From Pelagibacterium xiamenense (lineage in GTDB: Bacteria; Pseudomonadota; Alphaproteobacteria; Rhizobiales; Devosiaceae), in contig NZ_JAJOYS010000003.1 in assembly GCF_021166475.1 (NCBI RefSeq), forward strand, positions 186,001 through 250,000: a stretch of 64,000 bases of DNA, in the 5' to 3' direction. A program made the translations under genes and the position numbers. The first letter of the stretch is position 1; every line of letters starts with the position of its first letter. Under the pieces are notes generated by a model, which saw nothing but the letters and a program-made list of their open reading frames with translations, did not search any database and had not been told where the DNA came from. Shown here piece by piece: positions 29,625 to 38,904 of the stretch.

Positions 29625-30512
29625 TTAGGCCCGCATGTTCGCTTCCAGCCTGGCGTACAACTCCATCTCCGCGTTCAGCGTCGCGCCGAGCACGAAAATA
29701 AGCGCGGAGTTATAGAGCCAGAGCAGCAGCACGACAGCCGCGGCGAGCGATCCGAAACTGGTTTCGAAGGTGCCGAAATTCTCGACGTAGAGCGAGAACA
29801 GCACGCATCCGATCATCCACAACAGCGACCCCAGCAACGCGCCCGGCCAGATCCAGCGCAGCCGCGCGTAACGTTTGCCCAAAGCAAACCTGTAAAGCAG
29901 CGAAAATGCCATTACAGCGAGGGCGAGAAGAGCGGGCCAGCGCAGGACCAGTGCGATCGCATCGGTCGGTCCGGGCAGCGGCAGGAAAGAGACGACCGCG
30001 GGCAGGGCGGCAACGAGCGACAAGGACACGATCAGGAACATGGCGCCGCCGACCGTGACGCCGACCGAGAGCAGGACCCAGGCCACAAAGCCCCGGTCCA
30101 CCGTTTCGTGATAGGCCGCACCTGCCGCGTAGATCAGCGCATTGGTGCCGCGCGAGCCGCTCCAGAGCGCAAGGATTGTCGAAATGACCAGACCCAGCCC
30201 GAGCCCGTCGCGCGGCTGGTTGATCAGGTTCTGCAGCCGCTCTTCAATGACATTCAGTGCGATCTCCGGAACGAACGCGGCGATACGCTGGAGTTGCTCG
30301 TCGATGAACCCCGGATCGGCGAGCAGACCGACGAGAAGGACGGCAATGGCAACCGCCGGAAAGATCGAGAGGAACCCGAAAAACGCAACCCCGGCGCAGC
30401 GCAGCGAGGTGTCCATGTTCGCCATGGCCTTTATCGTACGCCAGACGATGGTGCCCCAACCGCTCAGGGATATGCGGGTCGGTCTGTAGGCGCCGTGCAG
30501 GGTGCGGGCCAT
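29625..30512 (-). CDS. YihY/BrkB-family inner-membrane protein
   Basis: 295 aa with about six membrane helices. Family features are the N-terminal amphipathic head, SLRCAGVAFFGFLSIFPAVAIAV as first helix, the LWSGSRGTNALIYAAGAAYHE segment, and YNSALIFVLGATLNAEMEL at the end. Once annotated as ribonuclease BN or virulence factor BrkB; the true role is unsettled. The ATG at 30512 overlaps the stop of the host-attachment gene by one base (TGATG); a GTG one codon earlier is possible. Convergent with rocD. Confidence 0.88.
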   Translation of the reverse strand: MARTLHGAYRPTRISLSGWGTIVWRTIKAMANMDTSLRCAGVAFFGFLSIFPAVAIAVLLVGLLADPGFIDEQLQRIAAFVPEIALNVIEERLQNLINQPRDGLGLGLVISTILALWSGSRGTNALIYAAGAAYHETVDRGFVAWVLLSVGVTVGGAMFLIVSLSLVAALPAVVSFLPLPGPTDAIALVLRWPALLALAVMAFSLLYRFALGKRYARLRWIWPGALLGSLLWMIGCVLFSLYVENFGTFETSFGSLAAAVVLLLWLYNSALIFVLGATLNAEMELYARLEANMRA

Positions 30513-30970
30513 CACGACGAACTGCTGAGAATGGCCTCGATTTTTTCGACCGGATGATTGGTCAGCGTCTTGGGAACTTCGCCGATCACCTTGTCGGCGA
30601 CCTCGGCGTGCAGTTCCTTGCGCAATTCACCCAAGATCCGGGGCGCGGCGCACAGCACGATCTGCTTGAAGCGATTGTTGTGCGCATATTTGTAGAGCAA
30701 TTCGGCGGCATCCTTGGCGAACCGATCCTCTGCGAGCCGGTGCCAGTCGGTCTGCTCCACCGAACTGCGCTGGCCCGGACCGCTGTCGTTCATACGGCCG
30801 GGCGCGTCGGTGCCCTGCTCCCGCGTCGGCGGGTTCTCCTGTTCAAGTTCCTGGACAACCTTGAAAACTGGCGTTTTCCGATTTCCGGTGTTCTCAAAGA
30901 AGAGGGCCTTTTCGCCATCGGCGACCAATACCCAGACCTTCTTGTCCAACCTGAAATCCATCTCCTGCAT
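30512..30970 (-). CDS. Host attachment family protein
   Basis: 152 aa. It fits the family first described as needed for attachment of Agrobacterium to host cells (Host_attach, an eRF1-like fold): WVLVADGEKALFFEN at the N-terminus, an acidic Gly/Pro linker, FAKDAAELLYKYAHNNRFKQIVLCAAPRILGELR, and a helical C-terminus. Likely cytoplasmic, with no signal peptide. ATG 30970 follows GGAG at a good distance. Translationally coupled to the YihY/BrkB gene. The true molecular function is unknown, and the family is common in free-living species, so it does not imply a host. Confidence 0.85.
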   Translation of the reverse strand: MQEMDFRLDKKVWVLVADGEKALFFENTGNRKTPVFKVVQELEQENPPTREQGTDAPGRMNDSGPGQRSSVEQTDWHRLAEDRFAKDAAELLYKYAHNNRFKQIVLCAAPRILGELRKELHAEVADKVIGEVPKTLTNHPVEKIEAILSSSS

Positions 30971-31035
30971 GCCAAGTCTCCTTCATTGGTTGTCCCAAAG
31001 GCAACTCGCAGGACGCGGCGACTGTTCCTGATTTA

Positions 31036-32226
31036 TCAGTCTGACGAAAAATCGGCCGGCTTGGCAAGACCCGAGAGGGCCATCGTGACCACCAGGAGGA
31101 AGGCGAGGCAGATGTAAATCGTTGAAAACGAAATACGCTCTGCGATGAATCCGATTGCACCCGGTGCGACCAGAATGCCCGAATAGCCCATCACCGTCAC
31201 CACCGACATGCCGATGCCTGCCGGGATGCCGGGCAGGTTTCCGGCGGCCGAAAAGGCGATCGGGACCAAATTGGCGATCCCGATACCCGCAAAGGCGAAA
31301 CCGAAAATCGCGACCGCCGTATTGGGTGCCAGACCGGCGATGACAAGGCCGACGAGCGCGAAGCCGGCACTCACACGCAGCGTCGTCACCGCGCCGAGCT
31401 TGTGACGGATCGTGTCGCCGGCAAAGCGCACCAGCGCCATCATGCCCGAAAACGCAGCGAACCCGAACGCGGCAAACGAAATATCGGCGCCCATCTCCCG
31501 CTGCAGATAGACCGCAGCCCAGTCGAGGATGGCCCCCTCCGGAATCATGGAAAAAAGCGCCATGATGCCCAGGAGGTAGGGAAGGGGCGAACGTGGCAGC
31601 GCGAGCCTGGTTGCCGCCTTGGTCTCGGGCGTGGGGTGGTCCTTGATGATGAGCGGAAAGACCAAAGCAATCACGGCCGTTGCCGCGAGGGTCAGCACAA
31701 CCGCGTGCCAGACCTCGCCCAGCGCCGAGGCGAGAATGCCGCCCGAGCCGGCACCGATGAGCCCGCCGAGGCTCCAGAAGCCGTGGCAGGATGACATGAT
31801 CGCCTTGCGCATATGTTTTTCGACAGCGACCGCGTTGGCGTTCATCGCGACATCCATGCCGCCGATAAAGGCGCCGAAGAGGAATGCCGCGGCACCGACC
31901 AGCCAGACATTGGGCGCCAGCGTCACCAAAAGCAACGTCGGCAAGGCGAGAACGGCGGCGATGCGCACCGCGAAGGCGGAACCGTTGCGTGCCGTAAGCG
32001 CGCCGAAAACCGGCATGACAACAACCGAGCCGAGGCCCAGCATCAGCACCAGAATGCCGGCGACCGCCTCTCCAATGTCGAGCCGGTCCATCAAAAGCGG
32101 CACCTTGGGCGCCCAGTTGCCCACAAGGAACCCATTGACAAGAAAGAGCACAGAGACCGCAACGCGCTCTGCGCGCAGGCCGAACGGAAGGCTCGTGCCG
32201 CGGCGCGGCATTGTCGTTTCACTCAT
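31036..32226 (-). CDS. MFS transporter, YbjJ/fucose-permease-like
   Basis: 396 aa with about twelve hydrophobic helices. The first helix AVSVLFLVNGFLVGNWAPKVP and the motif around FGAFIGGMDVAMNANAVAVEK are like the YbjJ/FucP branch of the major facilitator superfamily. CHGFWSLGGLIGAGSGGILAS is also characteristic. The substrate is unknown. ATG 32226 has AGGGGA upstream; an in-frame start 43 codons earlier lies in the gyrA promoter gap and is unlikely. Divergent from gyrA across about 217 bases. Confidence 0.85.
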   Translation of the reverse strand: MSETTMPRRGTSLPFGLRAERVAVSVLFLVNGFLVGNWAPKVPLLMDRLDIGEAVAGILVLMLGLGSVVVMPVFGALTARNGSAFAVRIAAVLALPTLLLVTLAPNVWLVGAAAFLFGAFIGGMDVAMNANAVAVEKHMRKAIMSSCHGFWSLGGLIGAGSGGILASALGEVWHAVVLTLAATAVIALVFPLIIKDHPTPETKAATRLALPRSPLPYLLGIMALFSMIPEGAILDWAAVYLQREMGADISFAAFGFAAFSGMMALVRFAGDTIRHKLGAVTTLRVSAGFALVGLVIAGLAPNTAVAIFGFAFAGIGIANLVPIAFSAAGNLPGIPAGIGMSVVTVMGYSGILVAPGAIGFIAERISFSTIYICLAFLLVVTMALSGLAKPADFSSD

Positions 32227-32443
32227 ACCAAGAATCCCCTGAAGCCGGCATTTCGGCCACTGATATGTTAGGTATGAGCTTATAATTGCGGCGCGTGCAA
32301 GGCGTCCGGCAAGGCAAATTTGAGCCGGCGTGTTTTTGTGTGGAATCTGTGCCAATAAGGCACCATATCTCTACGCCACGATTGGCTTTTCCTTCCGGAA
32401 TCGCCTACATCTCACTCAAGCGAAACGATACAGATCGAGTATT

Positions 32444-35218
32444 GTGACAGACACCCCAGAAGACGGCGCCGGCGGCATTCTGCCTACCGGCATCAATCCT
32501 GTTTCCATTACGGACGAAATGCGCCAGTCCTATCTCGATTACGCCATGAGCGTGATCGTAAGCCGGGCGCTTCCCGATGTGCGCGATGGATTGAAGCCCG
32601 TGCACCGGCGCATTTTGTACGCCATGCACGAACTCGGGTTCGAGCATAACAAGTCGTACCGCAAATCCGCCGTTACCGTCGGCGAGGTGATGGGTAAGTA
32701 CCACCCCCATGGGGACTCGGCGATCTACATGTCGCTGGTGCGCATGGCACAGCCGTTCTCGATGCGCGTGCCGCTCATTGACGGGCAGGGCAATTTCGGC
32801 TCGGTGGACGGCGATATGCCGGCGGCCATGCGCTACACCGAAGCGCGCATGGAAAAGGTCGCCAAGGAACTGCTCGACGACCTCGACAAGGACACGGTCG
32901 ATTTCCGCGACAACTATGACGGTTCCGTTGAGGAGCCCTCGGTGCTGCCGGCGCGGTTCCCGAACCTCCTGGTCAATGGCGGCGGCGGCATCGCCGTGGG
33001 CATGGCGACGAACATCCCGAGCCACAACCTCGGAGAGGTGATCGACGCCTGCCTTGCGGTGATGGACAACGCCGATATCACCGTCGAAGAACTGATGCAG
33101 ATCATGCCCGGTCCCGACTTCCCGACCGCGGGGATCATCCTCGGGAAATCCGGCATCCGCTCAGCCTACGAGACCGGCCGTGGCTCAATCCTGATGCGCG
33201 GCAAGGTCGAGGTCGAGGAAATCCGCAAGGAGCGCGAGGCGCTCATCGTCACCGAAATTCCCTATCAGGTGAACAAGGCGACGATGATCGAGAAGATCGC
33301 CGAAATGGTGCGCGACAAGCGCATCGAGGGGATTTCCGACATTCGCGACGAGTCCGACCGCCAGGGCATGCGGGTGGTGATTGAACTCAAGCGCGACGCG
33401 GTTGCGGACGTGGTGCTCAACCAGCTCTACCGCTATTCGATGCTGCAGACCTCGTTCGGCTGCAACTTCGTGGCGCTCAACGGCGGTAAGCCCGAGTTGA
33501 TGCCTTTGAAGCGGATCTTGGAGGCCTTTCTCCAGTTCCGCGAGGAGGTCGTCACCCGCCGGGCGCGCTTCCTGCTCAACAAGGCCCGCGATCGTGCCCA
33601 CGTGCTGGTCGGCCTGCTGGTTGCGGTCAATAACGTCGACGAGGTCATCCGTCTCATCCGTTCGTCGCCCGACCCGGCGACGGCGCGCGAAAAGCTGCTC
33701 GAGCGGAACTGGCCCGCCAGCGACGTCGAGGGACTGATCCGGCTGATCGACGATCCGCGCCACCAGATCAACGAGGACGGCACGTTCAAGCTCTCGGACG
33801 AACAGGCCCGCGCCATTCTGGCGCTGACGCTGTCGCGTCTGACGGCGATGGGGCGCGATGAAATCGGCAACGAACTCAATAGCCTGGGCGAACAGATCGA
33901 GGACTATCTCGATATTCTGCGCTCGCGCGAGCGTGTGCTGACGATCATCCGCGACGAGCTCAACGAGGTCAAAGAGCAGTACGCGACCCCGCGCCAAACG
34001 CAGATCGACGAATTCGCCGGCGATATGGACGACGAGGATCTGATCGCCCGCGAGGATATGGTCGTGACCGTCACCCATGCCGGCTACATCAAGCGCGTGC
34101 CGCTTTCGACCTACCGCGCCCAGCGCCGTGGCGGGAAGGGGCGCTCGGGTATGGCGATGCGGGACGAGGACTTCGTCGCGCGGCTCTTTGTGGCCAACAC
34201 GCATACGCCGGTTCTGTTCTTCTCCTCGCGCGGGATCGTCTACAAGCTCAAGGTCTGGCGGTTGCCGGTGGCCGCGCCCAACGCACGCGGCAAGGCACTG
34301 ATCAACATGCTGCCGCTCGAGGAGGGTGAACGCATCACCTCGATCATGCCGCTGCCCGAGGACGAGGAGAGCTGGAGCGAGCTTGACGTGGTCTTCGCGA
34401 CCCGCAGCGGCAATGTGCGGCGCAACAAGCTCTCCGATTTCGTCGAGGTGCGCCAGAACGGCAAGATCGCCATGAAGCTCGACGAGGGCGATGGCATTGT
34501 CGGCGTGGAAACGGCGAGCGTGGACGACGACATCCTGCTCACCACATCGGCCGGGCGGGCGATCCGGTTCGAAATCGACAAAGTGCGCGTCTTCAAGGGC
34601 CGCGATTCGACCGGCGTACGGGGCGTGAGCATGGAAGAGGGCGACGAGGTCATCTCGCTCTCGATCCTGCGGCACTTCGAGGCGACGCCTGCCGAGCGCA
34701 ACACGTTCCTCAAGCAATATGGCGCCAACAGGCGCGCGGCGACGGGCGAAGAGGCCGAAACCGACGTGCCCGCATCCGAGGAGGGCGACGAAGCCGGCGA
34801 AACAGCGCTCTCGGTCGAACGCTACGCCCAGATGGACGCTGCGCAGCAGTTCATCCTGACGATCAACGAGAAGGGCTTCGGCAAGATCTCCTCCTCGTAC
34901 GATTTCCGCACGTCGAACCGCGGCGGCAAGGGCATCCAGGCAACGGATCTCTCCAAGATCAAGGAGATCGGCAGCCTGATCGCGGCGTTCCCGGTGGACG
35001 AGACCGACGAGCTGATGCTCGTTTCCAACGGCGGGCAATTGATCCGAGTGCCCGTCGAGGGCATCCGCTTCGCGTCGCGGGCGTCCAAGGGCGTGCGTGT
35101 GTTCCATACCGCCGCGGACGAGAAGGTCGTCTCGGTCGAGCGGATCACCGAGCCCGAAGGCGGAAATGGCGACGAGGACGAGGGCGCCGAAGACGACGGA
35201 CCGGCAGACAGCGAATAA
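32444..35218 (+). CDS. gyrA: DNA gyrase subunit A
   Basis: 924 aa with a GTG start. Gyrase introduces negative supercoils. The N-terminal part has the [20 protein letters not shown] signature and the catalytic tyrosine at residue 131 (MRYTEAR). In the quinolone-contact helix the residue equivalent to E. coli Ser83 is serine (residue 92), but the equivalent of Asp87 is methionine (residue 96). The C-terminal beta-pinwheel carries the gyrase box [10 protein letters not shown]. An acidic insert lies at about residues 765-800, which I recall from other Hyphomicrobiales, and the protein ends in a strongly acidic tail. No ATG fits the N-terminus. A MFS gene follows after three bases. Confidence 0.96.
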   Translation: MTDTPEDGAGGILPTGINPVSITDEMRQSYLDYAMSVIVSRALPDVRDGLKPVHRRILYAMHELGFEHNKSYRKSAVTVGEVMGKYHPHGDSAIYMSLVRMAQPFSMRVPLIDGQGNFGSVDGDMPAAMRYTEARMEKVAKELLDDLDKDTVDFRDNYDGSVEEPSVLPARFPNLLVNGGGGIAVGMATNIPSHNLGEVIDACLAVMDNADITVEELMQIMPGPDFPTAGIILGKSGIRSAYETGRGSILMRGKVEVEEIRKEREALIVTEIPYQVNKATMIEKIAEMVRDKRIEGISDIRDESDRQGMRVVIELKRDAVADVVLNQLYRYSMLQTSFGCNFVALNGGKPELMPLKRILEAFLQFREEVVTRRARFLLNKARDRAHVLVGLLVAVNNVDEVIRLIRSSPDPATAREKLLERNWPASDVEGLIRLIDDPRHQINEDGTFKLSDEQARAILALTLSRLTAMGRDEIGNELNSLGEQIEDYLDILRSRERVLTIIRDELNEVKEQYATPRQTQIDEFAGDMDDEDLIAREDMVVTVTHAGYIKRVPLSTYRAQRRGGKGRSGMAMRDEDFVARLFVANTHTPVLFFSSRGIVYKLKVWRLPVAAPNARGKALINMLPLEEGERITSIMPLPEDEESWSELDVVFATRSGNVRRNKLSDFVEVRQNGKIAMKLDEGDGIVGVETASVDDDILLTTSAGRAIRFEIDKVRVFKGRDSTGVRGVSMEEGDEVISLSILRHFEATPAERNTFLKQYGANRRAATGEEAETDVPASEEGDEAGETALSVERYAQMDAAQQFILTINEKGFGKISSSYDFRTSNRGGKGIQATDLSKIKEIGSLIAAFPVDETDELMLVSNGGQLIRVPVEGIRFASRASKGVRVFHTAADEKVVSVERITEPEGGNGDEDEGAEDDGPADSE

Positions 35219-35221
35219 GCC

Positions 35222-36454
35222 ATGGAAGCGGCGCGATCGCAGCCTCGAAACGGCTATCGCGCCCTTCTGGCCCGTCCGGTACCGCGCCGGCTCGCATTGG
35301 CGAGCGTACCGGCGGATTTCGCGGATTGGCTCGACTATGCGGCGGTCGTCGCGCTGCTGGTCTACAGCTGGGGCGAGGGCCCGTTCGTCCTGGCGTTCTT
35401 CGCCGTGGCGCTGGCCTTGCCCTATATCCTTGTCGGACCGTTCGCGGCGCTTCTGGTCGACTGCAGCCCGCTCGGGCGGGTGCTTTTTCTGAGCAATCTC
35501 GGGCGCGGACTTGCAACCTTCGCGCTGGTTTTCGCACCCAATCCCGCTGTCGTGCTCTTGCTTGTCTTTGCGCGCGGCTGTGTGGATTCCGCGTTCACGC
35601 CGGCCCGGCAATCGGCAATCCAGGCCTCGACGCCCGATGCGCTTCTGCCCACGGCCAACGGGCTGCATCAGGCGATCAACCAGACATCGAAAATCGCGGG
35701 CCCGGCAGTCGGCGGGTTTCTTCTGGCGGTGATGCCCGCGCAGGGCGTGTTCGGGGTCAACGCCGTGCTGTCGCTCATCGCCGCCCTCATGGTCCTGGGA
35801 CTTGACCTGCCGCGCGCCGAATTGCCCGGGGAGAAGAAGCCCGAAGGGTTCTTCGGCGAAATGCTCGCGGGGGTCCGCGAGTTCGGACGTTCGCGGCTAT
35901 TGCTGCTCGCACTCATTTATACCGGCGTCGCGTTCTTCGCGATTTTCCTCTTCGATGCCCTCCTGGCACTGCTGACCGCGGAGTTCGGCTTCGATGCGAC
36001 AGCATTCGGGCTCTCGATTGCCGTTTCGGGAGCGGGCGGCCTCGTCGGTGCGCTGATCGCCGGGGCGATGGCGCTCAGGCAGCCACTGGGGGTCATGGCG
36101 GCCACTTCGTTGCTTTCCGGTGCGTTCACAATCGGACTGGCTGTCGCGGCAATGACCGGCTATCCGCTTGCGTTCGCCGCCTTTCTTGTCGCGCTGGGCG
36201 TGATGGGCGGCTCGACCGCGTTCATGATGGTGCCGTACCGCACCATCATCCAGCGCCACACCCCGCCCGACCGGATCGCGCGGGTCTACGCGGCCGGGGA
36301 GGCGGTGACCATGATCGTCATGCTCTCCGCGCCGTTCCTTGGCAGCCTGGTCGCGACGGCATACGGGACCGGCGCGGCGTTTCTTGCGGGCGGCGGGTTG
36401 CTCGCAGCCCTGGGCGCGATCACCCTCGTGGTGCTGCTCATTCGCAGGCCCTAG
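35222..36454 (+). CDS. MFS transporter
   Basis: 410 aa with ten to twelve hydrophobic segments. It looks like an MFS_3-type (enterobactin-exporter or macrolide-efflux-like) permease: an N-terminal ADFADWLDYAAVVALLVYSWG helix, ARGCVDSAFTPARQSAIQAS, and NQTSKIAGPAVGGFLL. Substrate unknown; an efflux role is plausible. It starts three bases after gyrA without a clear ribosome site, suggesting coupled translation or readthrough from gyrA. A palindromic repeat element follows. Confidence 0.82.
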   Translation: MEAARSQPRNGYRALLARPVPRRLALASVPADFADWLDYAAVVALLVYSWGEGPFVLAFFAVALALPYILVGPFAALLVDCSPLGRVLFLSNLGRGLATFALVFAPNPAVVLLLVFARGCVDSAFTPARQSAIQASTPDALLPTANGLHQAINQTSKIAGPAVGGFLLAVMPAQGVFGVNAVLSLIAALMVLGLDLPRAELPGEKKPEGFFGEMLAGVREFGRSRLLLLALIYTGVAFFAIFLFDALLALLTAEFGFDATAFGLSIAVSGAGGLVGALIAGAMALRQPLGVMAATSLLSGAFTIGLAVAAMTGYPLAFAAFLVALGVMGGSTAFMMVPYRTIIQRHTPPDRIARVYAAGEAVTMIVMLSAPFLGSLVATAYGTGAAFLAGGGLLAALGAITLVVLLIRRP

Positions 36455-36548
36455 AGCTATTCCGATTTTGATAGAAAACCGGGCTCTAGATCTTTGTTTT
36501 GTCGCGTTTCCGAAACGGAAAAGTCTATCAACTTTTCCTGGAAACACT
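36455..36548. repeat. Dispersed-type palindromic intergenic repeat
   Basis: The gap between two convergent genes is AT-richer than its surroundings and contains nested inverted repeats: GTTTCC (36506-36511) with GGAAAC (36540-36545), and GGAAAAG (36517-36523) with CTTTTCC (36532-36538). CTCTAG occurs near both the middle and the right end. The GTTTTGTCGCGTTTCCG segment and the paired GGAAAAG/CTTTTCC arms resemble short repeats that I recall as abundant in Hyphomicrobiales genomes. No second copy is visible in this window. It could also serve as a bidirectional terminator. Confidence 0.6.
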
Positions 36549-37379
36549 CTAGCGCTTGCGCGCCACCAGAATGACCGGTTCGATCTGCCCGGCCTCATAG
36601 GCCGAAAGGATGTTGGCGAACTTCTCCCCGGCATTGGCACCGGTCAGAAGATGCAGCCCGAGCGGGCCGGGGCCGTTCTTTTCCGTCTCGGCGAGCGCCT
36701 TGCGGTAGTAGGGGACCGCCTCCTCGCGCAGATTGCGCTCGGCGACGATCTCAAAGCCCGCGGCCTCAAGGAAGGCGACCGTTTCATCCCGCGTCCTGAT
36801 GTGGCTCCTCGCCTCGGTTTCCGACCAGGGCATGGGGTAGGGCACGCCGGGCGCGGGCCCCTTCATCACGTCGAAGACGCAGAACATGCCCGCCGGTTTC
36901 AGGACGCGGGCGACTTCGGCGTAGAAGCGGTCGCGGTCCGCGACGTTCATGCCGACGTGAAAGGTGATCGCCGCATCGAAAGTGGCGTTTTCGAACGGCA
37001 GGTCCGTGACGCTGCCCTCGGTGAAGCGGCAGTCTTGGGAAAGACCCTGACGGCGCGTCAACTCGCGCGCTGCCGCGACATAGTCGGGCGTGACGTCGAT
37101 GCCGTCGACGGTGCAGCCATATTCGGCCGCGATCACACGGGCCGGGCCGCCGAGCCCGCTGCCGGCGTCGAGGACGCGGGCACCCTGAGACAGGTTCATG
37201 AGGTCGAGCGCCGCGATCGTCCCGGTGCGCCCCAGCGTGTGAAATTCGTCGACCGGCGCGAGGTCGGTCGTCCCGGCGCGGTCCCGGGAGACACCGGACG
37301 CGTCAAGTCCGGCGTCGATGACGGCGATCAGGTCCGGGTGGGCATAATGGGCCGCGACATCGGCGGTACGGTTTTCCAT
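36549..37379 (-). CDS. Class I SAM-dependent methyltransferase
   Basis: 276 aa. The SAM-binding motif I is VLDAGSGLGGPARVIA, followed by VDGIDVTPDYVAAARELT (motif II) and FDAAITFHVGMNVADRDRF. The N-terminal DLAPVDEFHTLGR segment and overall plan resemble the sarcosine/dimethylglycine methyltransferase-like group, but other small-molecule substrates are equally possible. ATG 37379 follows AGGAGG. It is divergent from an HxlR regulator with a palindromic operator candidate between them, so it is probably that regulator's target. Confidence 0.82.
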   Translation of the reverse strand: MENRTADVAAHYAHPDLIAVIDAGLDASGVSRDRAGTTDLAPVDEFHTLGRTGTIAALDLMNLSQGARVLDAGSGLGGPARVIAAEYGCTVDGIDVTPDYVAAARELTRRQGLSQDCRFTEGSVTDLPFENATFDAAITFHVGMNVADRDRFYAEVARVLKPAGMFCVFDVMKGPAPGVPYPMPWSETEARSHIRTRDETVAFLEAAGFEIVAERNLREEAVPYYRKALAETEKNGPGPLGLHLLTGANAGEKFANILSAYEAGQIEPVILVARKR

Positions 37380-37445
37380 GGCGGTTCCTCCTGTGTCTTT
37401 GCTGGCCATGGGTCAAATAATCGCCGAATGGGTGCGGCTGACTAG

Positions 37446-37458
37446 TACACAATGTGTA
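37446..37458. promoter_or_regulatory. TACACA-A-TGTGTA palindrome in the methyltransferase-hxlR gap
   Basis: A perfect 13-base palindrome lies about midway between the two divergent starts (66 and 46 bases away). HxlR and MarR-like winged-helix dimers bind sites of this size. It probably controls one or both genes. Confidence 0.6.
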
Positions 37459-37504
37459 GTGGCGAAGCCCTGCCTGCCGGTGCAGAATGGCGAGGGAGGA
37501 TACG

Positions 37505-38203
37505 ATGCGCAGTTATGGCCAGTTCTGTCCCGTTGCGAAAGCCGCCGAGGTGTTCTGCGAGCGCTGGACGCCGCTGATCATCCGCGAGCTCGGCGACGGC
37601 CCGCGGCGGTTCTCGCAGCTCCAGCGCGGGGTGCCGCTGATGTCACCAAGCCTGTTGTCACGCCGGCTCAAGCAACTCGAGGCCGAGGGGGTCGTGAGGC
37701 GCGTGCACCTTAAAGGAGAAAGCTCCAGCGCCTATTCGCTCACGGAGGCGGGCCGCGAATTCGTTCCGCTCGTCGAAACGCTGGGCGTCTGGGGCATGCG
37801 ATGGTCCCGCCGCGAACTTGCCGAACACGAGATCGACATGGGGCTGCTGCTCTGGGCGATCGAGAAAGGCGCCGACCCCGGCGCGCTCGGCAAGTCGCGG
37901 TCTGTGGTGCAAATGGCATTCGACGACCAGCCGGCGCATAAGGCAACATGGTGGTTCGTCAACGAAAACGCCCGATGCGCCCTGTGCGTCGACGATCCGG
38001 GCTTCGATGTTGACCTTTACGTTTCAGGAAGCCTCGAGGACGTGACCTATCTGGTCCGTGGCGATGTCCCGCTCAACCGCGCGCTCGAGGAGGGCCGCGT
38101 AGAGGTGCACGGATCGCGCGACATGCGCCGGCGTTTCGCCGATTGGCTCAATCTCGGGCCGTTGGCGAGCGTTGCCTCGCGGCGGGAACGGCTTGCGGTT
38201 TGA
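37505..38203 (+). CDS. HxlR-type transcriptional regulator with C-terminal SCP2-like domain
   Basis: 232 aa. The N-terminal winged helix is typical of HxlR: FCPVAKAAEVFCERWTPLIIREL, PRRFSQLQRGVPLMSPSLLSRRLKQLE and VVRRVHLKGESSSAYSLTEAG. The C-terminal 120 residues (WWFVNENARCALCVDDPGFDVDLYVSG) look like a sterol-carrier-type ligand pocket found in some members. ATG 37505 follows GGGAGG. It is divergent from the methyltransferase and probably regulates it and itself; the inducer is unknown. Confidence 0.88.
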   Translation: MRSYGQFCPVAKAAEVFCERWTPLIIRELGDGPRRFSQLQRGVPLMSPSLLSRRLKQLEAEGVVRRVHLKGESSSAYSLTEAGREFVPLVETLGVWGMRWSRRELAEHEIDMGLLLWAIEKGADPGALGKSRSVVQMAFDDQPAHKATWWFVNENARCALCVDDPGFDVDLYVSGSLEDVTYLVRGDVPLNRALEEGRVEVHGSRDMRRRFADWLNLGPLASVASRRERLAV

Positions 38204-38283
38204 GGCGGATACAGGACGCATTTCTTTTCGCTTGATCTTTCCCGCGATTTCGGGATGGCTCGGTGCACAATGGAGGCTGTCCC

Positions 38284-38901
38284 ATGATCGATCCCACAAT
38301 CCTCATCACCTATATCGCCGCCTGTTTCCTCTTTTCCATCGTACCGGGTCCGTCGGTTTCGGTCGTGGTCGCCAATGCATTGGGCGGCGGAACGCGGGCC
38401 GGGCTTTTGACGATCCTGGGGACGGAAATCTCGATGTTCTCGATGGTGCTGATCGTGGCGCTCGGGCTCGAAGCCGTGATGGCGGTCGTCGCTGAGGCGT
38501 TCACCATCATCAAGCTGATCGGCGCGGGCTACCTCATCTGGATCGGCTGGAAAATGCTGACCTCCTCGGGCGAGCTCGACCTCCATGCCAGCCGCCGCAT
38601 GTCGGCGCGGCGCTATATCTGGCAGGGTGCATTGGTGAACTGGGCCAATCCTAAAACACTGCTGTTCCTCGGGGCCTTCCTGCCTCAGTTCGTCGATCTC
38701 AACCGCCCGGCATTCGAGCAGATCATGGTGCTGGGTCTTATCGTGATGGCGGTCGCGACGGTGACCGACGCGCTTTATGCGTTCGCCTCGGGGCAGGCGC
38801 GGCATCTGCTTTCGGCGGCACGTGTCCGGCTGGTCAATCGCGTCTCGGGCGCGGTGCTTATATGCGGCGGCGTCTGGCTAGCGCTCCAACGCCGCGCATA
38901 G
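38284..38901 (+). CDS. LysE/RhtB-family amino acid exporter
   Basis: 205 aa with five to six membrane helices. The head TYIAACFLFSIVPGPSVSVVVANALGGGTRAG contains the PGP motif of the family, and WQGALVNWANPKTLLFLGAFLPQFV is the second conserved block. Members export homoserine, threonine, lysine or other metabolites; the substrate here is unknown. ATG 38284 has GGAGG upstream. Convergent with the RibD-like reductase, three bases apart. Confidence 0.9.
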   Translation: MIDPTILITYIAACFLFSIVPGPSVSVVVANALGGGTRAGLLTILGTEISMFSMVLIVALGLEAVMAVVAEAFTIIKLIGAGYLIWIGWKMLTSSGELDLHASRRMSARRYIWQGALVNWANPKTLLFLGAFLPQFVDLNRPAFEQIMVLGLIVMAVATVTDALYAFASGQARHLLSAARVRLVNRVSGAVLICGGVWLALQRRA

Positions 38902-38904
38902 GCC

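Noticed and set aside
30512-30970. Host attachment family protein taken as evidence of a plant-associated lifestyle
   Set aside because: The family is widespread in free-living alphaproteobacteria and nothing else in the window points to a host.
33185-35668. A very long open frame on the minus strand opposite gyrA
   Set aside because: It mirrors gyrA codons in a GC-rich genome, has no recognisable domain and is rich in Arg, His and Asp as expected of antisense shadow frames.
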